This document shows positions 1 through 7,177 of a stretch of 19,364 nucleotides of DNA, in pieces. The notes beneath the pieces are model-generated. The model did not search any database, was not told the DNA's origin, and worked only from the letters and a program-made list of their open reading frames with translations. Position 1 is the first letter of the stretch. Each line of letters starts with the position of its first letter. Source of the stretch: Candidatus Aminicenantota bacterium (GTDB taxonomy: Bacteria > Acidobacteriota > Aminicenantia > Aminicenantales > Aminicenantaceae). Position numbers and translations under genes: made by a program. The stretch lies in contig JAUWJP010000007.1 of the NCBI GenBank assembly GCA_030607635.1, forward strand, positions 1 to 19,364, read 5' to 3'.

Positions 1-474
1 GCCCAAGAGGGGAAACTCAAGAGGAAGGAGGTCTGAATTTTTGTTGGTGATGTCGATATAAGCGTTGATCCCTCTGAAGAAGGAAAGGATGACTTCTTCT
101 CCTCGGGGATGGTAATGATTCATCTCCTGCTTCATGTCACCCCGCGCTTTGAGAAGATGCGACCCGATATCACGCTTGAGCGCTGTATGGACTTGAATTT
201 CTGCCATGGTTCCTGTTGCCTGCCGCCGCCAAATTTCAAGCTGGAAGAGTCTGTCTCTGGCTACGTTGAATCCCTGAGCAAAGAAGAGATCTTTCTCGTT
301 CTGAGCGTATATATGAGAGATTCCCCACTGGTCCTTGATGATCTCAACAGGCTCGGAGAGTCCTTTGACCACAAGGCTTTCTTTTCTTGCTCCCTCCGCA
401 GGATGGAGGGTAATCGCCAAGAACCCAAAAACTAAGAATGTTAAAAAATGTCCAAAGAATTTTAATTTTTTCAT
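1..474 (-). CDS. Penicillin acylase family (S45) amidohydrolase, N-terminal part
   Basis: The frame runs open from an ATG at 474-472 to the window edge, giving 158 residues with no stop, so the gene continues outside. Residues 1 to about 28 look like a signal peptide (MKKLKFFGHF, a hydrophobic stretch, then AEGA). The following segment matches the start of the alpha chain of penicillin acylases: VEIIKDQWGISHIYAQNE, then DLFFAQGFNVARDRLFQLE, then WRRQATGTMAEI. These enzymes are N-terminal nucleophile hydrolases, exported and self-cleaved into alpha and beta chains, that cleave amide bonds in acylated substrates such as beta-lactams, acyl-homoserine lactones or N-acyl amino acids. The catalytic Ser that begins the beta chain lies outside the window, so activity and substrate cannot be judged. 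AAGGA lies about 10 bases before the ATG. The gene diverges from the cyanophycinase-like gene at 635. Confidence 0.88.
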   Translation of the reverse strand, partial: MKKLKFFGHFLTFLVFGFLAITLHPAEGARKESLVVKGLSEPVEIIKDQWGISHIYAQNEKDLFFAQGFNVARDRLFQLEIWRRQATGTMAEIQVHTALKRDIGSHLLKARGDMKQEMNHYHPRGEEVILSFFRGINAYIDITNKNSDLLPLEFPLLG

Positions 475-548
475 TGCTAACCGTCCTTACTTTCCCATAA
501 TGCATTTTTTAACATGGATTAAACAAGACTTCCAGCTAAAAAATATTC

Positions 549-577
549 CTTTTTAAGAGTGATTGAGATATTATAAT
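549..577 (+). promoter_or_regulatory. Candidate sigma-70 promoter for the cyanophycinase-like gene
   Basis: A perfect TATAAT lies at 572-577, about 58 bases before the ATG at 635. The hexamer 17 bases upstream (549-554, CTTTTT) is a poor -35 element. The divergent 160-base gap must hold promoters for both flanking genes; no good one was seen for the leftward gene. Confidence 0.3.
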
Positions 578-634
578 CTGACTTTCAATGAAAAATTTTT
601 CGTTATAACTCAATAAAAAAAGAGGAGGTAAAAG

Positions 635-1495
635 ATGAAAAAAATGCTGATGCTGTTCTTGAGTTTGCATATATTCATGTCTCTTCCAGCCTTTTCGGAG
701 GCGAAAGGCTATCTTTTCATCATTGGAGGTGGCTCTCGACCCGAAACCATGATGAAAGAATTTGTAAAACTTGCCGATAGGTTTAACAGCGGAAAAATCA
801 TTATTTTCCCTATGGCGAGTAGCGTGCCTGATGAAGTTGGGTCTGAACAGGCGGAGCAGCTCAAAAGGTTTGGAGCACGAGAGGTCGAGCATCATATACT
901 GACCAGAGAGCAAGCTCTGAAGGTGGAAAATATTGGAATTCTAGATGATGTCGGTGGTGTTTTCTTTTCAGGTGGGGTGCAATCCCGCCTTATGGATATC
1001 CTTATCGATACCCCAATTCACAAAAAGCTTCTGGAAATCTATGAGAAGGGAGCTGTCATCGGAGGAACAAGTGCTGGAGCAGCAGTGATGAGCGAGATCA
1101 TGATTACGGGCGATGAAAAAAGAGAAGTTAAAGAAGGTCATGAATTCGAAACTATCCAGGCCAATAATATTGTTACCGTACGAGGTTTTGGGTTTATAAA
1201 AACAGCAATCATTGACCAGCATTTTGTCAGGAGAAAACGGCACAACCGCCTCATCAGCCTTGTGGCTGAAAATCAGAAGCTTCTGGGTATTGGGATTGAT
1301 GAATCGACGGCTATTATTTTTACACCTGATGAAATCTTTGAAGTCTTTGGAGAGCGAAATGTTATTGTTTACGATGCTGCTCAAGCGCAAATTCGAATTT
1401 CTCCATCTCGATTGATCAGTGGGTTTAACATGATCATGCATATCTTAAGCTCCGGAGATAGATTTAGTTTAAAGACTAAAGAAGTAATGAGATAA
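635..1495 (+). CDS. Exported cyanophycinase-like serine peptidase (S51 family)
   Basis: The protein has 286 residues, about the usual cyanophycinase length plus an export signal (MKKMLMLFLSLHIFMSLPAF, cleavage near SEA-K). Family landmarks appear in order: LFIIGGGSRPE near 27-37; FFSGGVQSRL near 111-119, where family members usually have GG[ND]Q; the nucleophile elbow GGTSAGAAVM with Ser146; IDQHFVRRKRHNRL near 193-206, which holds the probable catalytic His196; and GIDESTA near 220-226. Cyanophycinases cleave the beta-Asp-Arg bonds of cyanophycin, and exported relatives degrade extracellular polymer or other peptides. No cyanophycin synthetase is in the window, so the substrate is open. An AGGAGG 7 bases before the ATG makes the start secure. 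It stands opposite an exported acylase gene and ends facing the efflux operon. Confidence 0.85.
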   Translation: MKKMLMLFLSLHIFMSLPAFSEAKGYLFIIGGGSRPETMMKEFVKLADRFNSGKIIIFPMASSVPDEVGSEQAEQLKRFGAREVEHHILTREQALKVENIGILDDVGGVFFSGGVQSRLMDILIDTPIHKKLLEIYEKGAVIGGTSAGAAVMSEIMITGDEKREVKEGHEFETIQANNIVTVRGFGFIKTAIIDQHFVRRKRHNRLISLVAENQKLLGIGIDESTAIIFTPDEIFEVFGERNVIVYDAAQAQIRISPSRLISGFNMIMHILSSGDRFSLKTKEVMR

Positions 1496-1533
1496 ATAAT
1501 TTAAATCAAAATATTTACGCAATGATTTCTTGT

Positions 1534-1661
1534 TTGTCATTGTGAAGAACGAAATTCCTTGCTTTGATCGGGACAGGCTGCATAATCTCATTTTTTTCTC
1601 TAGGGATGATAGAGACATGGGATGGGATTAGCACCCTCCCTTCGGTCGCTCGCAAGAACAG
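1534..1661. repeat. Degenerate dispersed-repeat remnant
   Basis: The 175-base gap between the convergent genes at 635 and 1671 contains TTGTCATTGTGAAGAACGAA (from 1534) and, reading towards 1661, CTTCGGTCGCTCGCAAGAAC. Both resemble the two ends of the widespread inverted element whose ends read TGTCATTGCGAGGAGCGAAG and its complement, but with many mismatches. I see no coding potential between them. No clean terminator for either neighbour was found here. Confidence 0.35.
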
Positions 1662-1670
1662 CCCGCGCTT

Positions 1671-2786
1671 TCACTCGAGATATTTTCTGAATCGAAGAGA
1701 ACTAAAGATAGAAGCTGTAATTCCAAAGATAAAAAGGGCAAGAACCTGGGGCCATAGAACAGAGATGTCGTTTCCTTTTAAGAGGATTCCTCTTACAGCA
1801 GTGCTGAAGTATCTCAACGGATTCAAGAGAGTGATATACTGAATGATTTTGGGCATGTTTTCAATAGGAGAAAAAATACCTGAGAGGAGCATGGCCGGCA
1901 TGGCTAAGAAAAAAGCGGTCATCATTGCCTGTTGTTGTGTGCGGGAGATGGTTGAGATAAAAAGGCCTAAGCTCAGAGTTGTGAGGACGAAAAGGAGGGC
2001 GACTCCAAAAAGGAAGAGCAGACTTCCTCTTATAGGAACATCGAAGATTAATTTTCCGGCTGAGATGATTAAAACAACATCACAAAGACCAATAAGGACA
2101 AAAGGCATTGTCTTACCGATGATTAACTCCAAGGGTTTTATGGGAGAAACGATTAATTGCTCCAAAGTACCCATTTCTCTTTCTTTGGTTATGGACATTG
2201 ATGTGAGGAGAAGAGTTGTGATGAGAAGGATGAGACAAATAACTCCGGGAACCATATAGACAGAACTTTTTAAATTCGGATTATACCAGACCCTCGGTTG
2301 AGAAACGACAATTCCCACACCTCTCCTGTCTCCGATTTTAGTTAATATATTTTCTGAATGTTTTGCTATGAGCTGTGAGATGTAGCTCATGATGATCGTT
2401 GCCGAATTGGCATCTGTCCCGTCTAAAATGACTTGAAGGGAGGCTTGAGCTCCTTTTTTTAAATTCCTCTCAAATTTTCGAGGAATTACGACGGCGGCTT
2501 TAATCTTTTCTTTCTCGAAAAGCCTATCAATTTCTTGGGAAGACTTTAAATAAAAGTCTAGATTGAAGCTCTCGGATTGGCTGAGAGAAGAGACGAGATG
2601 CCTGCTTTCGTGGGTCCGGTCATAATCCAGGACTGCCAGAGAGATATGCTTTATATCTGTTGTGACAGCATACCCGAAGAGGATAAGCTGGACGACCGGA
2701 GCAACAAAGATAGGAAAGAACATCCTTCGATCACGGAAAGTTTGGATAAATTCCTTTCGAATAATATGTCGAACAGTTCTGAACAT
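1671..2786 (-). CDS. ABC-2 type efflux permease, second subunit
   Basis: The 371-residue membrane protein begins MFRTVRHIIRKEFIQTFRDRRMF, the cytoplasmic amphipathic start typical of ABC-2 permeases, followed by a first membrane span (FPIFVAPVVQLILFGYAVT). A large extracytoplasmic domain covers roughly 45-175, and about five spans lie in the C-terminal half, including GVICLILLITTLLLTSMSI and the conserved REMGTLEQLIVSPIKPLELIIGK cytoplasmic segment near 205. This is the YbhR/YbhS/YhhJ family arrangement. GGAG lies 6 bases before the ATG, and the gap to the upstream permease stop is 2 bases, so the two permeases are almost certainly co-translated and form a heterodimeric channel. Last gene of the efflux operon; ends at TGA 1673-1671. 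Confidence 0.88.
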   Translation of the reverse strand: MFRTVRHIIRKEFIQTFRDRRMFFPIFVAPVVQLILFGYAVTTDIKHISLAVLDYDRTHESRHLVSSLSQSESFNLDFYLKSSQEIDRLFEKEKIKAAVVIPRKFERNLKKGAQASLQVILDGTDANSATIIMSYISQLIAKHSENILTKIGDRRGVGIVVSQPRVWYNPNLKSSVYMVPGVICLILLITTLLLTSMSITKEREMGTLEQLIVSPIKPLELIIGKTMPFVLIGLCDVVLIISAGKLIFDVPIRGSLLFLFGVALLFVLTTLSLGLFISTISRTQQQAMMTAFFLAMPAMLLSGIFSPIENMPKIIQYITLLNPLRYFSTAVRGILLKGNDISVLWPQVLALFIFGITASIFSSLRFRKYLE

Positions 2787-2788
2787 TT

Positions 2789-3925
2789 TTACTCCAGACT
2801 TAATCTAAGCCTTTTAGCACAGGCAAGAAGGATGAGTGAAGCAAAGGCAAAAAGAGAGACAACCTCAGGCCAGAGAATCGTTAACCCAGTTCCCTTGAGA
2901 AAAATTCCTCTGAGGACGATCAGAAAGTATTTTGCCGGAACTAGATAGGTAAAAAATTGAATGATTCGTGGCATACTGGAGATAGGAAAAATAAAACCGG
3001 AAAGGAGAAAAGAAGGGAGGAAAGTGAAGAGCACGGAGAACATAAAAGCTAACTGTTGGGAACGTGTTATGGTTGAAATAAGAACCCCTATCCCTAAGCC
3101 ACATATAAGAAAGACTCCAGAAACGCAAAAAAGAAAAAATATATTTCCTTTAAGAGGAACATTAAACAGGAGCGTTCCTACGAGGACGACCAGCGAGATT
3201 TGGATTATCCCTAAAAAAAAGTAGGGTATGAGCTTACCGATGATAATTTCATGAGGTTTAGCAGGAGTGGCAATGAGCTGCTCCATTGTTCCGATTTCCC
3301 ATTCTCTAGCAATGGTCAAAGAAGTCGACATTGCAGCAAGAATCATCATTACTACAGCAATCAAGCCTGGCACGATAAAATTTGTGCTGCTAAGGTCTGG
3401 GTTATACCAGATTCTTGGCCTCACATCTATTGGCAGAATGCCTGCTTGGAGAATAGCTCCCTGTTTGTTCAATTTTTCGAGAATGATGTTTGATGAAAAA
3501 ATCTGGACTATTCCTGAAATATAGCCTAAAGCGATTTGAGCTGTGTTGTTGTCGCTTCCATCAATCAAAAGCTGGAGGGGAGCGTCCTTCCCTTTGGACA
3601 GGTCTCGAGAAAAACGATGCGGAATGATCAATATGGCTTTGACCTTTCCTTTGTCTAAGAGGCTTTCTAAGCCAGAAGAAGAATTTGAAAGATAGACAAG
3701 ATCAAGATATTCACTTCCCTTCACCCGAGAGATGAAATCTCGACTAAGGAAGGAACTATCTTGATCAATAATTCCCACCGGGATATGTCTGACATCAAAA
3801 GTTATGGCGTAGCCAAAAAGGATAAGTAAGACTACCGGCAGTACTATGGCCAGATACAGGCTTCGAGGGTCTCTGAGGATGTGGAGAGTTTCTTTCCTTG
3901 TCAGAGGAAGGATTCTATTCCTCAT
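2789..3925 (-). CDS. ABC-2 type efflux permease, first subunit
   Basis: The start is placed at ATG 3925 (MRNRILPLTRKETLHILRDP), which overlaps the end of the ATPase gene by 11 bases. An earlier in-frame ATG at 3958 would overlap it by 44 bases and add an uncharacteristic leader. The 378 residues follow the same plan as the next gene: a short cytoplasmic start, span 1 (LYLAIVLPVVLLILFGYAI), a long extracytoplasmic domain, then about five C-terminal spans. The shared cytoplasmic motif REWEIGTMEQLIATPAKPHE sits near 205. The two permeases are clearly paralogous, as with ybhS and ybhR of Escherichia coli. In such systems they form the inner-membrane channel energised by the ATPase and connected outward by the HlyD-like adaptor. 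The exported substrate cannot be read from sequence. Confidence 0.88.
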   Translation of the reverse strand: MRNRILPLTRKETLHILRDPRSLYLAIVLPVVLLILFGYAITFDVRHIPVGIIDQDSSFLSRDFISRVKGSEYLDLVYLSNSSSGLESLLDKGKVKAILIIPHRFSRDLSKGKDAPLQLLIDGSDNNTAQIALGYISGIVQIFSSNIILEKLNKQGAILQAGILPIDVRPRIWYNPDLSSTNFIVPGLIAVVMMILAAMSTSLTIAREWEIGTMEQLIATPAKPHEIIIGKLIPYFFLGIIQISLVVLVGTLLFNVPLKGNIFFLFCVSGVFLICGLGIGVLISTITRSQQLAFMFSVLFTFLPSFLLSGFIFPISSMPRIIQFFTYLVPAKYFLIVLRGIFLKGTGLTILWPEVVSLFAFASLILLACAKRLRLSLE

Positions 3926-4658
3926 TTTTTTCTCTTTTGATGGCAGAAAGGAATACATCTTCCAGAGTGGACTCTTCGGCCCCGGTGAATTTCTTCTTCA
4001 ATTCTTTTGGCGAGCCGTCAGCTATGATTTTTCCTGAGTAGAGGATGGCGAGTCGGTGACAGCGCTCAACTTCATCCATATAATGAGATGTCACAAAAAC
4101 CGTTGTCCCTTCTTCCGATAATATGTAAATCAAATCCCAGAAATCTCTCCGGGAGATAGGATCAACGCTTGCCGTCGGCTCGTCCAGGAACAGTATCTCT
4201 GGTCTATGAAGAATCGCACAGCCGAGGGATAAGCGTTGTTTCCAGCCGCCTGCGAGCTCCCTGGCCAGGGAATTTTCCCTCCCTATTAAGCCTGCCATTT
4301 TTATTACCCATTTTTCCCTTTCTTCTTTTGTGGAGGGAGAGAGTCCATGGATTCCACCGTAGAAATCTATATTTTCTTCAACAGTGAGATCTCCGTAAAG
4401 TGTAAAACGCTGTGACATATAACCGATGATCTTTTTTATTTCTTCAGGTTGGGTGTCAATGCTGAATCCTCCGACAGTGCCTTTTCCTGAAGTAGGCCTG
4501 AGGATTCCGCACAACATCCGGATCGTGGTTGATTTTCCGGCTCCATTCGGGCCTAGAAAGCCAAAAATTTCTCCCTTTTTAACGCCGAAGGAGATACTAT
4601 TGACTGCAGTGAATCTGCCGAACTTTTTCGTTAGATTTTTAACATCAATTCCATACAT
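3915..4658 (-). CDS. ABC transporter ATP-binding protein (intact)
   Basis: A complete 247-residue nucleotide-binding domain: Walker A GPNGAGKS at 36-43, Q-loop MSQRF near 81-85, signature LAGGWKQ at 135-141 (the variant usual in ybhF-type efflux ATPases), Walker B ILFLDEP at 155-161, D-loop SVDP, and switch His192 in VTSHYMDEVERCHR. It hydrolyses ATP to drive the two permeases encoded immediately downstream. It is shorter at the C-terminus than its broken upstream paralogue, ending soon after STLEDVFL. The frame ends at TAG 3917-3915, overlapping the permease start. No Shine-Dalgarno is evident before ATG 4658; the upstream 168 bases contain the palindromic array described separately. In ybhF of E. 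coli the two ATPase domains are fused in one protein, whereas here they are separate genes. Confidence 0.9.
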   Translation of the reverse strand: MYGIDVKNLTKKFGRFTAVNSISFGVKKGEIFGFLGPNGAGKSTTIRMLCGILRPTSGKGTVGGFSIDTQPEEIKKIIGYMSQRFTLYGDLTVEENIDFYGGIHGLSPSTKEEREKWVIKMAGLIGRENSLARELAGGWKQRLSLGCAILHRPEILFLDEPTASVDPISRRDFWDLIYILSEEGTTVFVTSHYMDEVERCHRLAILYSGKIIADGSPKELKKKFTGAEESTLEDVFLSAIKREKNEE

Positions 4659-4670
4659 TTTTTATATTCT

Positions 4671-4803
4671 GTAGGGGCTTGATTTATCAAGCCCACCTTA
4701 TTTTTTCCGTAAGGCATTTGATATATCTTATATAGGAGCTTGAATCATCTTAATTAGGGACCTCGATTCATCTTGTGTAGGTGTTTGATTTATCAAACAC
4801 ATA
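4671..4803. repeat. Degenerate array of small palindromes between two ATPase genes
   Basis: Two perfect 20-base palindromes with 9-base arms and a TT centre lie at 4675-4694 (GGGCTTGATTTATCAAGCCC) and 4781-4800 (GTGTTTGATTTATCAAACAC). Three decayed relatives lie between them. Units beginning TA[GA]GG recur at 4710, 4733, 4755 and 4778, 22-23 bases apart, and an outlying unit begins at 4672. The two intact copies differ at two arm positions, and each change is matched on the opposite arm, so the hairpin is kept. In the operon transcript each would fold as a short stem-loop, but there is no U-run for termination. No reading frame was seen in the stretch. Confidence 0.75.
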
Positions 4804-4826
4804 TTTTTAATTATTCAAATCAATTT

Positions 4827-5771
4827 TTAAGAGAACTCCTCTTGCGTGCGTGCTGCAACTTGCTCCTCGATGAGGGCGAGAAACGCATCCTCGAAAGAAG
4901 GAGTGATTCTTTTTAAGCTGCGGATTTGAATTCCTTGTTTTTCTAAAAATTCTTTTGTTATCTCTTCCCCTCCTGCGCCTAATTCGAAGATTAAATGAAG
5001 AGTTTCTCCAAAGGGATAGATGGTTTTTAAACCAGGTAGCTTTCCTAAATGCTTTCTTACTTGCTTATGCTCTGCTATAAGCTCTATTGTTTCCTCTTTC
5101 CTTTCCTCTATCAGGCTTTGAGGTGGCTTGTAGCTCAACATTCGTCCTTCGTACATGAATCCAACCTAATGGCATATTTGGGCTTAATCCATGTAAGGTG
5201 TTGTGATGAGAAGAGTCGTTCCCTGGTTGTTCAATTGAAAAAGAATATCCCAGAGCTCTTTTCTTGAGATCGGGTCCACTCCTGTTGTGGGCTCATCAAG
5301 GAGGAGAATTTCTGGGGTATGAAAGAGGTTGCAGGCAAGGACTAATTTTTTCTGCATGCCTCCTGAGAGATTCCTGGCTAATCGATCTTCAAAAGGAGAG
5401 AGGCCGCTAAAACGCAGTAATTCTTTTTTCCGTTCTTTAAACTTATCCGATGGGACTCCATAGAGGTCGGCAAAGAATTTAAGGTTTTCTGAGACATTTA
5501 AGTCTCCATAAAGACTGAAGTGTTGAGGCATATAGCCAATCCATTCTTTAATTTTCTGCGGATTTTTGGCAACATCGATTCCTTCAAGATTGATTGAGCC
5601 TGAGGAGGGTTTGAGCAGGCCGGCGAGGAGGCGAAGAAAAGTTGTTTTTCCGGCACCATCAGGCCCGATAAGTCCGATAATTTCACCTTTATCTATCTCA
5701 AGGCTAATATTATCGATAGCAGCTAGCTGGTTAAACTTTTTCGTCAGGCTCTTAATTTTGACAGCAGTCAT
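4827..5771 (-). pseudogene. ABC transporter ATP-binding protein with two in-frame stops
   Basis: One frame from ATG 5771 to the stop at 4827 encodes a full-length efflux ATPase of about 312 residues, interrupted by TAA (5186-5184, codon 196) and TAG (5168-5166, codon 202). Upstream are Walker A GPDGAGKT 36-43, signature LSGGMQ 135-140 and Walker B ILLLDEP 155-161. Downstream the same frame continues MYEGRMLSYKPPQSL to the usual C-terminal domain ending SFEDAFLALI. Aligned with the intact paralogue at 3915-4658, the switch His192 is Pro here (TTPYMD), and the stops replace Glu196 and Arg202. The lesion is therefore confined to about 11 codons. No frameshift is needed. A TTG nine bases upstream of the ATG is an alternative start. 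Without the second half the product would lack the H-loop and C-terminal domain. Assembly error, recent inactivation or readthrough are all possible; decay is favoured. Confidence 0.85.
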
Positions 5772-6008
5772 TTTATTCAACTATCATTGGTTATATGAAA
5801 GCGTTGTAGCATTAACCTGTTTATAATGGCGGTGAAATTGCATAAAAGGAGAAGCTCCAGCATGAAAAAGTTCTATGAATGCAAGGAGCGTAGAAGACTT
5901 CTCGTTTTTCTAGGAACAGGCTGGGCAACCTCATGAAAATATCAATATCATTTTTCCTATAACATTTTGCTTTTTTCAACCCCAACAATGACACTCCAAG
6001 GTTCTGAG
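5772..6008. other. Intra-operon gap without a recognisable gene
   Basis: About 237 bases separate the stop of the HlyD-like gene from the first ATPase start, which is long for an otherwise tight operon. The plus strand has a 24-codon frame at 5862-5936 (MKKFYECKERRRLL and so on) preceded by AGGAG, but it has no family features. A short GAACAGGCTG...CCTCAT stretch near 5920-5937 resembles GGGACAGGCTG...TCTCAT near 1570-1590, so part of the gap may be repeat remnant. No strong terminator or promoter was seen. Confidence 0.3.
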
Positions 6009-6995
6009 TTACTGACCAACGGAAATTTTAACATCCACCGGCATTCCTGGCTTAAGCTCTCTCTCTGGATTTTCGAGATAGGATTTTATCATGAACACAA
6101 GTTTCAGCCTTTCCTCTTTAGTTTGGATGTTTTTAGGAGCAAACTCAGCTTGATCAGAGATGAAATCGACTTTTCCTTGAAAAACTTTATCTGGAAATGA
6201 GTCGCAGAGGACTTCGACTTTGCTTCCGATTATTACTTTTCCGATGTATTTTTCAGGGACATAAGCTTTAACATAGGTTCGGCTTAAATCAATCAAGCTG
6301 AAAAGAAGTGTTCCAGGAAGAGCCAGTTCACCGACTTCGATATGTCTTGTTTCGAGGAACCCGGTGACTGGAGATGTAATTCTTGTATCTTGAATCTGTC
6401 TCAACAGAAATTCTTTTTGTGCCTGAAGACTCCTGACTTCTGCCTTGACCATTTCAATTTCTTCTTTTTCTCTTCCCCGCAAAGCGAGTTGATAATTTTC
6501 TTCCGTGCTTTCGTAGTGTTCCTGGGCTGCTTTGAGTTTCAAATCAGCCTGTTCTTTTTGCGTGGTGGAGACAGCTCCTTCATTGAATAGTATGTCCATG
6601 CGCTCCTTGTTTTTTTGGGCTAGTTCCAGTTCTTTTTCTGCCGCTTCAAGTTGATTTTTAGCTACGGCAATGAGTTCCTTTTTTGTCCCTTTTTGAAAAA
6701 GCTTTAACTTTGAGCGGGATCCTTCGAGGGTTGCTCGGATCTGATTTAATTGGATTGTAAGCTTCTCTTTATCCAGAAGACAGAGCAAATCTTCTTTTTT
6801 GACCTGCTGACCCTCTCGCACTAAAATCTCTTTGACCTCCCCTTGAAGTTGGGATCTTATTTCTGTTTCTATGGCTTCAATCAGGCCCGAAACTTCGAGC
6901 ATTCCAGGTTGAGCAGTTTTTGTTTTGCAGCCAAATTGTAAAATTTGAGACAGGATGAAAGTTAGAACAAAGCCAAGTTGAATAAACGCTTTCAT
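6009..6995 (-). CDS. HlyD-family periplasmic adaptor (membrane fusion protein)
   Basis: The start is set at ATG 6995 (MKAFIQLGFVLTFILSQ), giving 328 residues. An in-frame ATG at 7055 would add 20 polar residues before the signal and has GGAGG directly abutting it, too close to serve as a ribosome site. The hydrophobic leader ends LQFGC, so Cys23 may be lipidated, although the -3 position (Gln) is unusual for a lipobox. A lipoyl-like half motif follows (SGLIEAIETEIRSQLQGEVK, then VREGQQVKKEDLL), then a long alpha-helical hairpin roughly at 75-215, the second lipoyl half (ITSPVTGFLETRHIEVGEL) and a beta-barrel domain to KPGMPVDVKISV. It bridges the inner-membrane ABC pump to an outer-membrane channel, as YbhG and YhiI do. 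No TolC-type gene is in the window. Confidence 0.88.
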   Translation of the reverse strand: MKAFIQLGFVLTFILSQILQFGCKTKTAQPGMLEVSGLIEAIETEIRSQLQGEVKEILVREGQQVKKEDLLCLLDKEKLTIQLNQIRATLEGSRSKLKLFQKGTKKELIAVAKNQLEAAEKELELAQKNKERMDILFNEGAVSTTQKEQADLKLKAAQEHYESTEENYQLALRGREKEEIEMVKAEVRSLQAQKEFLLRQIQDTRITSPVTGFLETRHIEVGELALPGTLLFSLIDLSRTYVKAYVPEKYIGKVIIGSKVEVLCDSFPDKVFQGKVDFISDQAEFAPKNIQTKEERLKLVFMIKSYLENPERELKPGMPVDVKISVGQ

Positions 6996-7019
6996 TTTTT
7001 TCTCAAGAGTTGATCCTAG

Positions 7020-7025
7020 ATTATA
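7020..7025 (-). promoter_or_regulatory. Candidate -10 element for the efflux operon
   Basis: A perfect TATAAT reads leftward at 7025-7020, which would start transcription about 18 bases before the preferred HlyD start codon at 6995. A TTGTAA lies only 14 bases upstream, too close for a standard -35, so the promoter is tentative. Confidence 0.3.
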
Positions 7026-7177
7026 TATTTTTCTTTCTGTTACAAATAATGGCATCCTCCCGAAACATCATAACATATTCATATTCAAAAAAAACTTTCT
7101 TATGACATTTTTTTAAAAAATGCAGGCAACCTTCTGGACCTCTGTTTCATCATAATAAAATGAGGAGAAAAGTATAG

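Noticed and set aside
109..556. Plus-strand frames opposite the acylase
   Set aside because: They are antisense to a clearly recognisable penicillin-acylase N-terminus with signal peptide and ribosome site.
585..605. GAAAAATTTTTC palindrome before the cyanophycinase-like gene as an operator or terminator
   Set aside because: A simple A/T palindrome in AT-rich DNA; no repeat copies or U-run context to support a role.
4671..4803. CRISPR-like array
   Set aside because: Units are 22-38 bases apart with no unique spacers, repeats are palindromic and decayed, and no cas genes are present.
4827..5156. Separate small gene for the 109-residue downstream segment
   Set aside because: It is the same reading frame as the upstream ATPase and matches its C-terminal domain; Met at 5156 lies in the conserved FMYEGR stretch, so it is a fragment rather than a gene.
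5166..5186. Recoding (readthrough or pyrrolysine) of the two stops
   Set aside because: Both TAA and TAG occur six codons apart together with loss of the switch His; no recoding element was seen, and other genes use all three stops normally.
5862..5936. 24-codon plus-strand reading frame (MKKFYECKERRRLL...) with AGGAG upstream
   Set aside because: Very short, no downstream gene on that strand to attenuate, lies in a repeat-like gap; insufficient support for a peptide gene.
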